Origin: an uncultured Granulicella sp.
GTDB lineage: Bacteria > Acidobacteriota > Terriglobia > Terriglobales > Acidobacteriaceae
NCBI GenBank assembly: GCA_937871785.1
Contig: CALMON010000223.1
Coordinates: 29,987 to 75,949, forward strand
Direction: 5' to 3'
Length of the DNA: 45,963 nt
Position 1 is the stretch's first letter. Every line of letters starts with the position of its first letter. The notes below the pieces were generated by a model. It saw only the letters and a program-made list of their open reading frames with translations, was not told the DNA's origin and made no database searches. Position numbers and translations under genes: made by a program. This document shows positions 28,720 to 37,993 of this stretch, piece after piece.

Positions 28720-30471
28720 ATGCCGCCACGAGCTTCTTCCGCGGAAACAGCCACTGAACAATCCGCTGCACAGATCGCGTCCGCTATCGAAAAGTTCCTG
28801 GCCGCGCATCCGACGGCGTGCGTGCTCGAAGACGGCAAGGTAGAGTTCGACCTGGGCGCGGGGTCGGCGAGCTACACGCTTTCCACCGAGCACGACCGCT
28901 GCACGCTGCATTTGTGGAGCGACGAGCGCAACACGGTGCGGCGAGTGGTGACGGCGACCGAACGGGCGGGGTCGCTGCGGTTGGCCACTGTGCGCTTCGG
29001 GCAGGCGCAGCCCAAACTGCTGGAGCTGGTGGCGAACCGTGAGCGGCGAACGTCGACGACCCGGGACGGTGCGCGGAAGAAGTATCTGCGGGTCTTGGAA
29101 CGGGTGCTGCTGCGGCGCTGGCCGGAGTGGAAGGCCGACGGCTTCCGCACGGCGATGGATTTAGAGCGGAGCTTTGGCCCGGCCTATGCGCGCGGCTCGT
29201 TAGTGCAGGGGCAGCGGGCCTGGGCCGTGATTGCGGTCGGTGCGGCGGAGTCGGCGCCGGTGGTTGACGGTATTCTTACACTGGGCGTGCTGTGGCTGGA
29301 ACGCTGCCGCGAACTGGCGGCGGGACGGCGCTTGTATGCCGGGCTGCGCGTGGTGGTGCCCCGCGGCCTGGCCATGCTAACCCTTGCCCGCATAGCATGG
29401 CTGAACCAGGACGCGGCGCAATGGGAGATCTACGAGCTTGACGAAACAGACGAAACGCTGACGCCGCGCGACTCCGCCGATCAGGGCAATCTGCGCACGC
29501 GGCTGCTGCCGCACCCGGATGAGGCGGCGGCTCGCGAGCGGTTTGCGGGAGCCGTCGAGGCTGTGATGGGGATCGTGCCGACACGCGAAGCGGCGCGGAT
29601 CGAGCAGCGGCTGGTAAACGCGGGGGAGCTTGAGTTTGCGTTGCACGGGCTTCCGTTTGCGCGGGCTCGGCTCGGCTATGCAGAGCGTAGTTTTCGGCAG
29701 ACTGTCGAGGTCACTATCGGCGTAGGCGCGAGCGAAACGCTGCTGATCGAGGAGACGGCGATGGAGCTGGGCGAGGCCGTCGCGGAGCTTTGCCGCCGAC
29801 GCCGCGCCGATGCCGAAGGCAAGACGAAAGACCCTCTGTTCCGGGCGTCTCCCGAGCGCTGGCTGGAGTCGGTGCTGCGGCTGGATCTGGCGCCGCTGAC
29901 GCGGCACCTGGGCCCGGTGCCGCTGGGTGCGGATGAGAGGCGGACGCCGGTCAGTCGACAGGTCGCGCTCGATCCCGACACGCTCGGCAACCGTGCAGAC
30001 CCATCGGCTGCAGCGCTGGCCGGCGAGGCTTCTCGAGTCATTCCCAGGCTCGATCCGCGACATGTGTATGCGCAGGTGGGCGCAGTGGCGGGAGCAGGGG
30101 ACCGGGGAATGCTTGACTTGCTGGGCGTGACCGCCGATGGGCGGCTGGCGGTCATCGAGCTAAAGGCGGACGACGATCTCCACCTCGCGCTGCAGGGGCT
30201 CGATTACTGGATTCGGGTGCGAGCGCATCACCTTGCTTCCGCAGAAGCCGGAGAAAGCGAATTTCAGCGCCATGGCTATTTTCGCGGCGTGACGCTCGCG
30301 GCGGAGGCTCCCCGGCTCTACCTGGTAGCTCCGGCGCTGCACATCCATCCCGCGACGGAGACGATTCTGCGCTACCTGTCGCCGCGCGTGGAATGGCACC
30401 TGCTTGCGCTCGATGAACGCTGGCGGACGCAGATTCGTGTGGTGTGGAGGAAGTCGTCGTCGCGCGGATGA
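28720..30471 (+). CDS. Large protein with C-terminal PD-(D/E)XK nuclease-like domain (NucS/DUF91-like pattern)
   Basis: C-terminus GMLDLLGVTADGRLAVIELKADDDLHLALQGLDYWIR: D-(x)n-ELK plus downstream Q. Confidence 0.7.
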   Translation: MPPRASSAETATEQSAAQIASAIEKFLAAHPTACVLEDGKVEFDLGAGSASYTLSTEHDRCTLHLWSDERNTVRRVVTATERAGSLRLATVRFGQAQPKLLELVANRERRTSTTRDGARKKYLRVLERVLLRRWPEWKADGFRTAMDLERSFGPAYARGSLVQGQRAWAVIAVGAAESAPVVDGILTLGVLWLERCRELAAGRRLYAGLRVVVPRGLAMLTLARIAWLNQDAAQWEIYELDETDETLTPRDSADQGNLRTRLLPHPDEAAARERFAGAVEAVMGIVPTREAARIEQRLVNAGELEFALHGLPFARARLGYAERSFRQTVEVTIGVGASETLLIEETAMELGEAVAELCRRRRADAEGKTKDPLFRASPERWLESVLRLDLAPLTRHLGPVPLGADERRTPVSRQVALDPDTLGNRADPSAAALAGEASRVIPRLDPRHVYAQVGAVAGAGDRGMLDLLGVTADGRLAVIELKADDDLHLALQGLDYWIRVRAHHLASAEAGESEFQRHGYFRGVTLAAEAPRLYLVAPALHIHPATETILRYLSPRVEWHLLALDERWRTQIRVVWRKSSSRG

Positions 30472-30517
30472 ACCTCCCGCCGCCTTTCGCCATCCAAGTG
30501 TTGTAGCGAGGGATACC

Positions 30518-31366
30518 ATGGCAGTGGCGAAAACATTTATGCTCGGCGGCGAGCAGGAGATTCAGCGGCTCGGATACGGCGCGATGCGGCTTACAGGCAA
30601 GGGCGTGTGGGGGCCTCCGCCAGACGAGGAAAGCGCAAAAGCCGTACTGCGCCGCGCGGTAGATCTGGGCATCGACTTCATCGACACGGCCGACAGCTAT
30701 GGACCGGCAGTCAGCGAGCCGATGATCGGCGACGCGTTGGCCCCCTACACACAAGGCACGCTGGTGGCGACCAAGGGTGGGCTGACGCGGCAGGGACCGG
30801 ACAAGTGGCTGCCCGTGGGCCGGCCCGAGTACCTGAACCAGCAGGTTGAGATGAGTCTGCGCTTTTTGAAAAAGGAGCGCCTGGATCTGTGGCAGTTGCA
30901 CCGTATCGACCCGAAGGTCCCTGTGGCGGAGTCGCTGGGGCCGATTGCCCGGCTGCAGCGTGGCGGCAAAATCCGTTTCGTGGGCTTGAGCGAGGTGACC
31001 GTCGACCAGATCAAGGAAGCGGGTAAAACGGTCAAGATCGCAAGCGTGCAGAACGAATATAACCTGGGCAATCGCAAGAGCGAAGCCGTGCTGGAGTATT
31101 GCGAAGCCGAAGGGATTGCATTTATTCCGTGGTTCCCGGTGGCGGCCGGCAAGCTGGCGCAGCCTGGCGGAAAACTCGATGAGATGGCTAAGAAGCACGG
31201 CGCGACGGTGTCGCAGTTGTCGCTGGCGTGGCTGCTGCACCGCTCGCCGGTGATGTTGCCCATCCCGGGAACGTCGTCCATCGAGCATCTTGAAGAGAAC
31301 GTGAAGGCGGCGGACGTGGCATTGTCCGACGGCGAGTGGACCGAGCTCGAAGCGGCCGCAAAGTAG
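30518..31366 (+). CDS. Aldo/keto reductase
   Basis: IDFIDTADSYGP, VATKGG, LWQLHRID (D/Y/K/H tetrad), GTSSIEHLEEN. Confidence 0.93.
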   Translation: MAVAKTFMLGGEQEIQRLGYGAMRLTGKGVWGPPPDEESAKAVLRRAVDLGIDFIDTADSYGPAVSEPMIGDALAPYTQGTLVATKGGLTRQGPDKWLPVGRPEYLNQQVEMSLRFLKKERLDLWQLHRIDPKVPVAESLGPIARLQRGGKIRFVGLSEVTVDQIKEAGKTVKIASVQNEYNLGNRKSEAVLEYCEAEGIAFIPWFPVAAGKLAQPGGKLDEMAKKHGATVSQLSLAWLLHRSPVMLPIPGTSSIEHLEENVKAADVALSDGEWTELEAAAK

Positions 31367-31434
31367 GCGAGCTTTCCGCAGTACCGTCGCTGGAATACTG
31401 TTGGATAGCTGAAAGCAAGTCAGGGAGGAGAACG

Positions 31435-32025
31435 ATGTTTGGATTGGGAAATAATTTGAAGTTGACGGCGAAGCAAACCGCTCTGGTGTTGATCGACTTG
31501 GAAAACGGCATCGTCGGTCGAGATCTCGCACCGATGAGTGGACCGGATGTGGTCGAAGCCTGCGCCGATCTGGCACAAGCGATGCGTTCCGCGGGGGGTA
31601 CCGTGGTGTATGTGCACGTCCTGCTGCATGAGATGGTTGAGGTGCCGGCGGACAAGCCGATGATGAAGCCGGGAACGCCACCGCCACCGGCGGTTGCGTC
31701 GGAACTTGTCGCCAACTCAGGGTACGTTGCGGGAAGAGACTTGCTCGTCGCTAAACGGCAGTGGGACGCGTTTTACGGAACCGGGCTCAAAGAAAAGCTT
31801 GACGCCGAGGGCGTAACGACAATCGTGCTTGCGGGCATCGCGACGAACTTCGGTGTGGAATCGACGGCGCGGTCAGCGATTTCGCAAGGCATCGCCGTGG
31901 TGTTTGCCGAGGACGCGATGAGCACCATGAGCAAGGCCATGCACGAGTTTGCGATCGAGAACACCTTTCCGGTGATGGGCAAGGTGAGCAGCGTCAAAGA
32001 GATCACCTCGGCGCTCGAGGCCTAG
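31435..32025 (+). CDS. Isochorismatase-family hydrolase (YecD-like)
   Basis: TALVLIDLENGIVG..., VLAGIATNFGVESTARSA; SD agggagga upstream. Confidence 0.88.
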   Translation: MFGLGNNLKLTAKQTALVLIDLENGIVGRDLAPMSGPDVVEACADLAQAMRSAGGTVVYVHVLLHEMVEVPADKPMMKPGTPPPPAVASELVANSGYVAGRDLLVAKRQWDAFYGTGLKEKLDAEGVTTIVLAGIATNFGVESTARSAISQGIAVVFAEDAMSTMSKAMHEFAIENTFPVMGKVSSVKEITSALEA

Positions 32026-32044
32026 GTAGCGTCTTCGCTGTGCG

Positions 32045-32078
32045 AGGCACTCTTTCGCTTACCCAGGAGAGAGTGCCT
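32045..32078. terminator. Bidirectional terminator-like hairpin between convergent genes
   Basis: AGGCACTCT (32045-32053) / AGAGTGCCT (32070-32078). Confidence 0.5.
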
Positions 32079-33000
32079 TGCAGGAGAACTGGAACACATC
32101 CGGGCGTGCGTAGTGTCCGGTGACGTCGAGAGACATTGTTTCGCGGTCGATCATGTTCAGGTCAAGGTCCGCTACGATCAGCTCTTCGCGGTCGTACATG
32201 GGTTCGACGACGTAGCTGCCGTCAGGCGCGATGATGGCGCTGCCTCCCCGCTCGACCCACTCATCGGTGACGGTGTGGGGAAGCTCGCTGGGCAGGTCGG
32301 CGGTCCTCATCATCAGCCCAGCGGCCAGCACGAAGCAGCGGCCTTCACGCGCATAGTGGCGGCTGGCAAGCTGCGCCTTGTCGTTCGCGGTCGGCCAGAC
32401 GGCTACGTGAAGTGCCTCGCCGGCCTGGTGCATGGCCATGCGGGCGAGCGGCATCCAGTGCTCCCAGCAGATGAGGCCGCCGACCCGCGGCGACTCGGCT
32501 CCTGCATCGAGTCGCACAGACTCAAGCCCGCTGCCGTCACCCTGGCCCCAGACGATGCGCTCGGTGTAGGTCGGCATCAGCTTGCGATGGTGATTGACGA
32601 GCTCGCCCGCGGCAGAGAAGGTGAGCAGCGAGTTGAACAGGGTGCCGTTGCCGGGGCCACGGTCGACGCGCTCGTTGCAGCCCAGCATCATGCCAAGCTT
32701 GTGCTGTCGGCAGGCGTCGGCGAGGGCCTGGGTTTCCGCGCCGCCAACCACGAGGCTGTTGCGGCGAAGCTCCGCGAACACGCGCTTGGTGGGTTCGTGG
32801 TTCCACAAACCGGCGGTGGGGCAAACGTCCAGCCACACCGGGTAGCCGGGGAACCATGTTTCTCCGAACACAACGAGCTGCGCGCCGCGAGCGGCGGCCT
32901 GCGCGATGATTTCGAGCGCCAGTGTCAGCGAGGCGGCTTTGTTGTGGTAAACCGGGGCGATCTGGGCGATGGCGACGCGATAGGTTTCCAGGTTCGGCAT
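32059..33000 (-). CDS. Nitrilase / carbon-nitrogen hydrolase
   Basis: FGETWFPGYPVW (Glu), HRKLMPTYTERIVWGQGDG (Lys), LICWEHWMPLAR (Cys). Confidence 0.92.
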   Translation of the reverse strand: MPNLETYRVAIAQIAPVYHNKAASLTLALEIIAQAAARGAQLVVFGETWFPGYPVWLDVCPTAGLWNHEPTKRVFAELRRNSLVVGGAETQALADACRQHKLGMMLGCNERVDRGPGNGTLFNSLLTFSAAGELVNHHRKLMPTYTERIVWGQGDGSGLESVRLDAGAESPRVGGLICWEHWMPLARMAMHQAGEALHVAVWPTANDKAQLASRHYAREGRCFVLAAGLMMRTADLPSELPHTVTDEWVERGGSAIIAPDGSYVVEPMYDREELIVADLDLNMIDRETMSLDVTGHYARPDVFQFSCKALSPG

Positions 33001-33026
33001 GGATCAAGCGTACAGGGTGGGGTCTG

Positions 33027-33054
33027 GTCAGTTCTGAGTGTTCAGTTGTCAGTT
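33027..33054. repeat. Heptamer tandem repeat, site B (minus: AACTGAC AACTGAA CACTCAG AACTGAC)
   Basis: Read directly. Confidence 0.75.
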
Positions 33055-33064
33055 TTGCGTGGTC

Positions 33065-34453
33065 CTACACAACCACTAGCCGCTGCGGATTCTTGCGGTC
33101 GATACGGACGTTCAGCGTCTGGCCCACCAGGCCACCCGGAGCCAGACGGCTGACCACCATGCGCACATGCGCCGGATACGGCGAACCGCCCTGTGGCGTA
33201 ACGCTGAGTTCCAGCCGCACCTGCGGGTCGTTGTTGATCGTCAAGCCGGTATCCGAGATACCGGTGACGACCGCCGTGCCAGGCATGCCCGTCACACGCA
33301 ATCGGCGTTTGCGCAGCCAGCCAGCCGCCACCAGCAGCAGCACCGCAAACGGAATGGTTTGGAGCCCCAGCACGTTCCAGAGGCCCGAAAGTAAACGGTT
33401 CAAGGCATAGCCGGCCGCGCGCGGCTGCGGCGGCGTGGCGAGCGGGATCGCCGGGTCGGGCGGAAGGTTCGCCCCCGCCGCCTTCAAGGCGATGCTTTCA
33501 AGCCGGCCCGCGTAGGAGGGAATCGCCGTAGCTTCCGGTTGCGCGTCCTTGATCGTCAGGTGCGCCAGAAACGCGCCGTGAACGGCTTCGGCTTCAGGGT
33601 CGTTGTGGCGATGGCTGAAGGCCTTGTCGGTGGGGTCGGTGCTGCGGGGAATGGGCGTGATGTTCTGGTGAGACGGTGCGTCCTGCTTGAGCTGCTTGAG
33701 CGCGAGTTCCGCTGAGGGGAATTGCTGGACGGTGATCTTGATGGTCGCCGGCCGTTTGCTCTCGTCCGAGACGACTTTCCAGGCGCAGGTATTGGTGTTT
33801 TCCGCGAAACTACTGCCGGTCGATTGGCCCGTCGAGGGTCCCAGCGAGATGAGCGTTTGCAGCGCAGCCACGGGGAAGCGCGCGCAAAGGTCAATGCGCT
33901 CCGCCGCCGTCAGGTGCGCACCGGCCAGCGTAAGAACGGTGCTTTGCAGCAGCGCATCGCCGTTAGATGGCTCGTTGACGCCGTCATTCATGCCGATGAT
34001 GACGACATTGCCGCCATGGCGGGCGGTGGCGCCGCGCAGTACGAGGTACTCATTTGACTCAGGGTCGCCTTCCTGCCGTTCAAGATCGCCGAGCTCGTCG
34101 GCGACCGGGTCCTCGGTGAAAAGGCTGGTGGTGGTGTCGGCGGGGTCGCCGCGAGCGAGCAGAAGCGCGTGTGCTTCGGCGTCGGTGGGGAAGCGCCGAT
34201 GCTCGAGCGTAAGGGTTGGCGCGGGCCGCGGGCGTCCGTTGTCGTCGGTCTGCGCGGGCGCACCCGGAAAGGTGTACACGCAGGTAGTTGGGCCTTTGGG
34301 CGTTGCGGTGAAGTGGCCGCTGCCGATGCCGGTGAGCTGGCGGACTGTGCCTTCGATCAGCAGGTTGCACGTGCTACCGGGGCTCGCGTGCGCGTTGACC
34401 GCGAAGGGGAGTGCGCCGGAAAGCAGAATAGCGGTTAGCCGTAGGGACGTCAT
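33065..34453 (-). CDS. Secreted/membrane hypothetical protein with internal duplication
   Basis: Signal peptide, two similar Cys-containing halves, TM (FAVLLLVAAGWLRKRR), C-terminal beta-rich domain. Confidence 0.6.
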   Translation of the reverse strand: MTSLRLTAILLSGALPFAVNAHASPGSTCNLLIEGTVRQLTGIGSGHFTATPKGPTTCVYTFPGAPAQTDDNGRPRPAPTLTLEHRRFPTDAEAHALLLARGDPADTTTSLFTEDPVADELGDLERQEGDPESNEYLVLRGATARHGGNVVIIGMNDGVNEPSNGDALLQSTVLTLAGAHLTAAERIDLCARFPVAALQTLISLGPSTGQSTGSSFAENTNTCAWKVVSDESKRPATIKITVQQFPSAELALKQLKQDAPSHQNITPIPRSTDPTDKAFSHRHNDPEAEAVHGAFLAHLTIKDAQPEATAIPSYAGRLESIALKAAGANLPPDPAIPLATPPQPRAAGYALNRLLSGLWNVLGLQTIPFAVLLLVAAGWLRKRRLRVTGMPGTAVVTGISDTGLTINNDPQVRLELSVTPQGGSPYPAHVRMVVSRLAPGGLVGQTLNVRIDRKNPQRLVVV

Positions 34454-34496
34454 CGGGGGTACAACGATTATGCCTTGCGTGGCGCTGCCGTGCCTT

Positions 34497-35858
34497 TCAG
34501 CCCCAGGCGGACGAAACCGCTTCGAGTTCTTCGGTATGCTCAGGCATCGTGTCGCAAGCGGGAAGTTCGGCGCGAGTGGTGAAGAAGGCCTCGACCTTGT
34601 CCATCACCTCGGCCCCGCGCTTCGCGTCGAAAATGTCGCGGCGCAGCACGGCGCCTCCGGGAACACCGTGGGTAAACCAGCTTGCGAATTGCTTCATGCG
34701 GCCGATTGCGTCGCGCTGGGCGGATTCGTGGTCGCGTTTGAGCCGCTTTTCGGCATCCGTTTCCGCGGGCCCAGGCACCTCCGGGTGCTCGGCGACTTCG
34801 TGCATCAGGCGCTCGAAGTAATCGCGGATCATCCGGTAACGGTCCATGTCCGTTGGCTTGTCATAGGTGCCTGTGCCGGTGACCTGCTTGGTGGCCGTGT
34901 ACTGGGCGATCTGCCGGAAAATCCACGGGTTGGCGGGTGCGGCGCGGCCGATCATGACGGCGTCGCAGCGTGTGGCCTCCACCATGGCGGCGGCGTCTTC
35001 GGGCGAGCGGATGTCGCCGTTGCCGATGACAGGAAGGCGCACGGCGTCCTTGACCGCGGCAATGTACTCCCAGCGAGCGTTGCCGGAGTAGCCGTTTTCG
35101 CGCGTGCGGGCATGGAGCGCTACGGCGTTCAGGCCGCAGTCTTCGGCCAGGCGCGCCAGCTCTACGCAAACGATGTTGGCGTCGTTCCACCCCATCCGGA
35201 ACTTCACCGTGAAAGGGATCGACACCGCCGCGCGTACGCGCTTGAAGATGGTTTCAATCAGCGGCAGATCGCGCAGCAGGCCGGAGCCGCCGTTGCAGGC
35301 CACGACCCGCTTGGCCGGGCAGCCGAGGTTCAGGTCGACGAGGTCGAAGCCGGCGTCCTGGCAGATGCGCGCGCTGTCGGCGAGCGTTTCGGGGTTGGAG
35401 CCGAAGAGCTGCGCGGAGATCGGGTGCTCATCCTCGTAATAGGTAAGGTAGCGCTTGCGCTTGGTTTCGCGCATGCGCGAAAGGCCGTCGGCGGAGGTGA
35501 ACTCCGTCATGATGAGGCCGCAGCCGGAAGTTTCGTTCGTGGTTTCGAGATCGACGTCCTGTGCGCCTTCGTTCCGTTCTGAGTTTTCGGTTTTCAGTTT
35601 CGAGTCGGGCGTCGTGAAGAGGCTTGCGTTTTTGATAAAGCGGCGGAAGACCGTGTCCGTGACGCCGGCCATCGGGGCGAGCACCGTCGCGGGCGCGATG
35701 CGGACGCCGCCAATGTGCATCTCCGCTGGAACGCGCGCGATGTGCGGCATTTGCCGGGCCTGTTCGATAAAGGTGGGGTCGTCGAAAGTCTTTTTCATGT
35801 ACGTGTCGCGCATGTACGTGTCGCGCATGTTGCGGTCGCGCAGGTCTGGGTCGCGCAC
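34497..35858 (-). CDS. tRNA-dihydrouridine synthase (Dus) with in-frame repeat-derived insertion
   Basis: VLAPMAGVTDTVFRRF, QLFGSNPETLADSARICQDAGFDLVDLNLGCPAKRV, HARTRENGYSGNARWEYI, VIGNGDI. The true start may be M at 35798. Confidence 0.92.
   Translation of the reverse strand: MRDPDLRDRNMRDTYMRDTYMKKTFDDPTFIEQARQMPHIARVPAEMHIGGVRIAPATVLAPMAGVTDTVFRRFIKNASLFTTPDSKLKTENSERNEGAQDVDLETTNETSGCGLIMTEFTSADGLSRMRETKRKRYLTYYEDEHPISAQLFGSNPETLADSARICQDAGFDLVDLNLGCPAKRVVACNGGSGLLRDLPLIETIFKRVRAAVSIPFTVKFRMGWNDANIVCVELARLAEDCGLNAVALHARTRENGYSGNARWEYIAAVKDAVRLPVIGNGDIRSPEDAAAMVEATRCDAVMIGRAAPANPWIFRQIAQYTATKQVTGTGTYDKPTDMDRYRMIRDYFERLMHEVAEHPEVPGPAETDAEKRLKRDHESAQRDAIGRMKQFASWFTHGVPGGAVLRRDIFDAKRGAEVMDKVEAFFTTRAELPACDTMPEHTEELEAVSSAWG
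35572..35606. repeat. Heptamer tandem repeat, site C, inside dus (minus: GACTCGA AACTGAA AACCGAA AACTCAG AACGGAA)
   Basis: Read directly; encodes DSKLKTENSERN. Confidence 0.8.
35796..35855. repeat. 4 x 15-bp tandem repeat (catgtacgtgtcgcg) at the 5' end of dus
   Basis: Units at 35796, 35811, 35826 and 35841; encodes MRDTY-type pentapeptides. Confidence 0.85.
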
Positions 35859-35865
35859 AGAGTCC

Positions 35866-35900
35866 TAAGAAGAAAGGCCCCCGCACAGCGGAGGCCTTTC
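35866..35900 (-). terminator. Rho-independent terminator of rpmE
   Basis: GAAAGGCCTCCGC...GCGGGGGCCTTTC (1 mismatch) then TTCTT on the minus strand. Confidence 0.75.
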
Positions 35901-35923
35901 GCGTTGCGTTGGTAAGCAGCAGG

Positions 35924-36160
35924 TTACTTGGCGGCTTCGGCCTTCTTGCCTTCGTCCGACTTGGCGAACTTGCGACGGAAGCGCTCGATACGGCCGGCCG
36001 TATCAACAAGCTTCTGCTTGCCGGTGAAGAAAGGGTGGCAGGCGTTGCAGATTTCGACGACGATATCGCCACGGTGCGTGGAGCGCGTGGTGAACTGGTT
36101 GCCGCAAGCACACTTGACGTTGGTGTCCTGATAGTTGGGGTGAATCGAGGCCTTTGGCAT
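35924..36160 (-). CDS. rpmE: 50S ribosomal protein L31
   Basis: [65 protein letters not shown]. Confidence 0.97.
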   Translation of the reverse strand: MPKASIHPNYQDTNVKCACGNQFTTRSTHRGDIVVEICNACHPFFTGKQKLVDTAGRIERFRRKFAKSDEGKKAEAAK

Positions 36161-36342
36161 GGTGGATCTTTCTAGCATTCCCGCCGCAGAACGGTTCGCT
36201 TGCCGGTGGCCCAGGGTCGGAACTCCAAAGAATCCGACCGCCTGCCGACATCGAAATTCCTGTCGCGCTGCGAGCTTGGGCCCCGTCTCCCGGGGCTTCA
36301 GGCGCTTGTGTAAGTCTATCACCGTCAGCGCCGGTCTGCTTG

Positions 36343-36897
36343 TCAGGGCAACTCCGCCTCGGCCAGCGAGCTGCCCACGGCGTCTTTTGCGGAAACCGCC
36401 GGCGTGATGCCTTCCAGCGGCCAGCGGATTGCCAGCGCAGGGTCGTCCCAGCGGATGCAGCGCTCACCCTGCGGATAATAGCCGCGAGTGGTTTTGTACA
36501 ACACGTCGGCGGTCTCGGAAAGCACCACGAAGCCGTGCGCGAACCCTTCTGGAATCCAGAGCATTTCCAGCTCGCCGTCGGAGTTCCTGGGGCGGAGGTC
36601 GAAACCAGCCCACATGCCAAAGTGCGGCGACGTTTTCCGTAAGTCCACGGCGACATCCCAGATGTGGCCGCTCAACACGCGCACCAGCTTTCCCTGTGGC
36701 TCGCCAAGCTGGTAGTGCAAACCGCGCAACACTCCGCGGGCAGAAAACGACTGGTTGTCCTGGGCGAAGCTGTCCGGCAGTCCCGCGGCGCGGAAGCTGA
36801 TCGCGTTGAAGGTTTCGGCAAACCAGCCGCGAGCGTCGCCATGTCTCGTGGGATACACAAGTTTCACATCAGGCAGTTCTGTATCAGACACTTGCAT
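36343..36897 (-). CDS. rfbC: dTDP-4-dehydrorhamnose 3,5-epimerase
   Basis: [57 protein letters not shown]. Confidence 0.95.
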   Translation of the reverse strand: MQVSDTELPDVKLVYPTRHGDARGWFAETFNAISFRAAGLPDSFAQDNQSFSARGVLRGLHYQLGEPQGKLVRVLSGHIWDVAVDLRKTSPHFGMWAGFDLRPRNSDGELEMLWIPEGFAHGFVVLSETADVLYKTTRGYYPQGERCIRWDDPALAIRWPLEGITPAVSAKDAVGSSLAEAELP

Positions 36898-37182
36898 CGA
36901 AGTAGAATAAGACAAACGCCTGAACCAACCCAGCTTAGTTTTCATTCCGGGAAGGCGAGGTATACATTTGTGCACGCAAGATTCTGCCGCAACTTTCAGT
37001 AAGGTTCTGGGTTAGCCTTTCTATAAAGCACGTACACTACTTGAAACTCATCAGCGGTACACGGGCCCTTACCTGAAACGACCGAAGCGCCTCCTTGCGG
37101 CGAGCAAACGTTTCAGCCACATCGCACGATCGCCATCTTTGCGCGCTGGAACATTTCGGCGGATGAAGACAGCAGGAGCTGC

Positions 37183-37932
37183 ATGAACACTGAGCACCCA
37201 AGTTCCGAGTCGCCGATGACGTCCACGGCCCCTCTCGGATATGACTATGCGGATGGCGCGGCGTCAGCTTCTACAAATCCCGTAACGGACGACTTTCGCG
37301 ACGGTCCGCAACGCTTGTTCCGGTACAACGTCGTCAAGCGCGCTTTGGATGTGCTCGCGGTCTGCGTCGCCCTTCCTATTCTGCTGCCGCTACTGCTGGC
37401 GATCGCAACTGCCGTTCGCCTGAGCAGCCCGGGCTCTGTGTTCTTCTCGCACAGGCGCATTCTGCGGCGCGGCGCTTTCTTTTCCATGTGGAAATTTCGC
37501 ACCATGTGCGAAAACTCGACTGAGGTGCTTGACACCTACCTCAAACAGCACCCCGAAGCTCGTGCCGAGTGGCTCAAAACGCATAAGTTGCGGGAAGACC
37601 CGAGAATCACGCGAGTCGGGCAGTTCCTCCGCCGCACCTCGCTTGATGAGCTGCCGCAGCTCTGGAATGTGCTGCGCGGCGATATGAGCCTGGTTGGCCC
37701 GCGGCCTATCGTGGCCGCGGAAGTGGAACGCTACGGGAAATACTTCGCCTGCTATTGCAAGGTAAAACCCGGGCTTACGGGTTTGTGGCAGGTTTCCGGC
37801 CGCAGCGAAGTGAGCTACGAAGAACGGGTGCAGCTGGACTGCCGGTATGTCCGCGAATGGTCGCTCCGCGGAGACAGCCGCATCCTGCTGCGCACGCTGT
37901 CTTCGGTCGCCAACCAGGATGGTGCCTACTGA
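37183..37932 (+). CDS. Undecaprenyl-phosphate sugar phosphotransferase (bacterial sugar transferase, priming enzyme)
   Basis: VKRALDVL..., [54 protein letters not shown]. Confidence 0.93.
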   Translation: MNTEHPSSESPMTSTAPLGYDYADGAASASTNPVTDDFRDGPQRLFRYNVVKRALDVLAVCVALPILLPLLLAIATAVRLSSPGSVFFSHRRILRRGAFFSMWKFRTMCENSTEVLDTYLKQHPEARAEWLKTHKLREDPRITRVGQFLRRTSLDELPQLWNVLRGDMSLVGPRPIVAAEVERYGKYFACYCKVKPGLTGLWQVSGRSEVSYEERVQLDCRYVREWSLRGDSRILLRTLSSVANQDGAY

Positions 37933-37993
37933 GGCCGGCGAATATCTCCTGCCCCGACATTTCCCGACGCGGCAAATAACGCATACTGTCTGT

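Noticed and set aside
31840-31875. Isochorismatase-family protein lacks the nucleophilic Cys (TNFGVEST instead of TxxCVEST).
   Set aside because: The YecD-type subgroup (e.g. E. coli YecD, TNIGVEST, from memory) has Gly at this position, so it is a known subfamily trait, not a local anomaly.
36280-36297. GCCCCG...CGGGGC hairpin between rfbC and rpmE as a terminator.
   Set aside because: No T-tract on either strand at the hairpin; could be structural but not supportable as a terminator.
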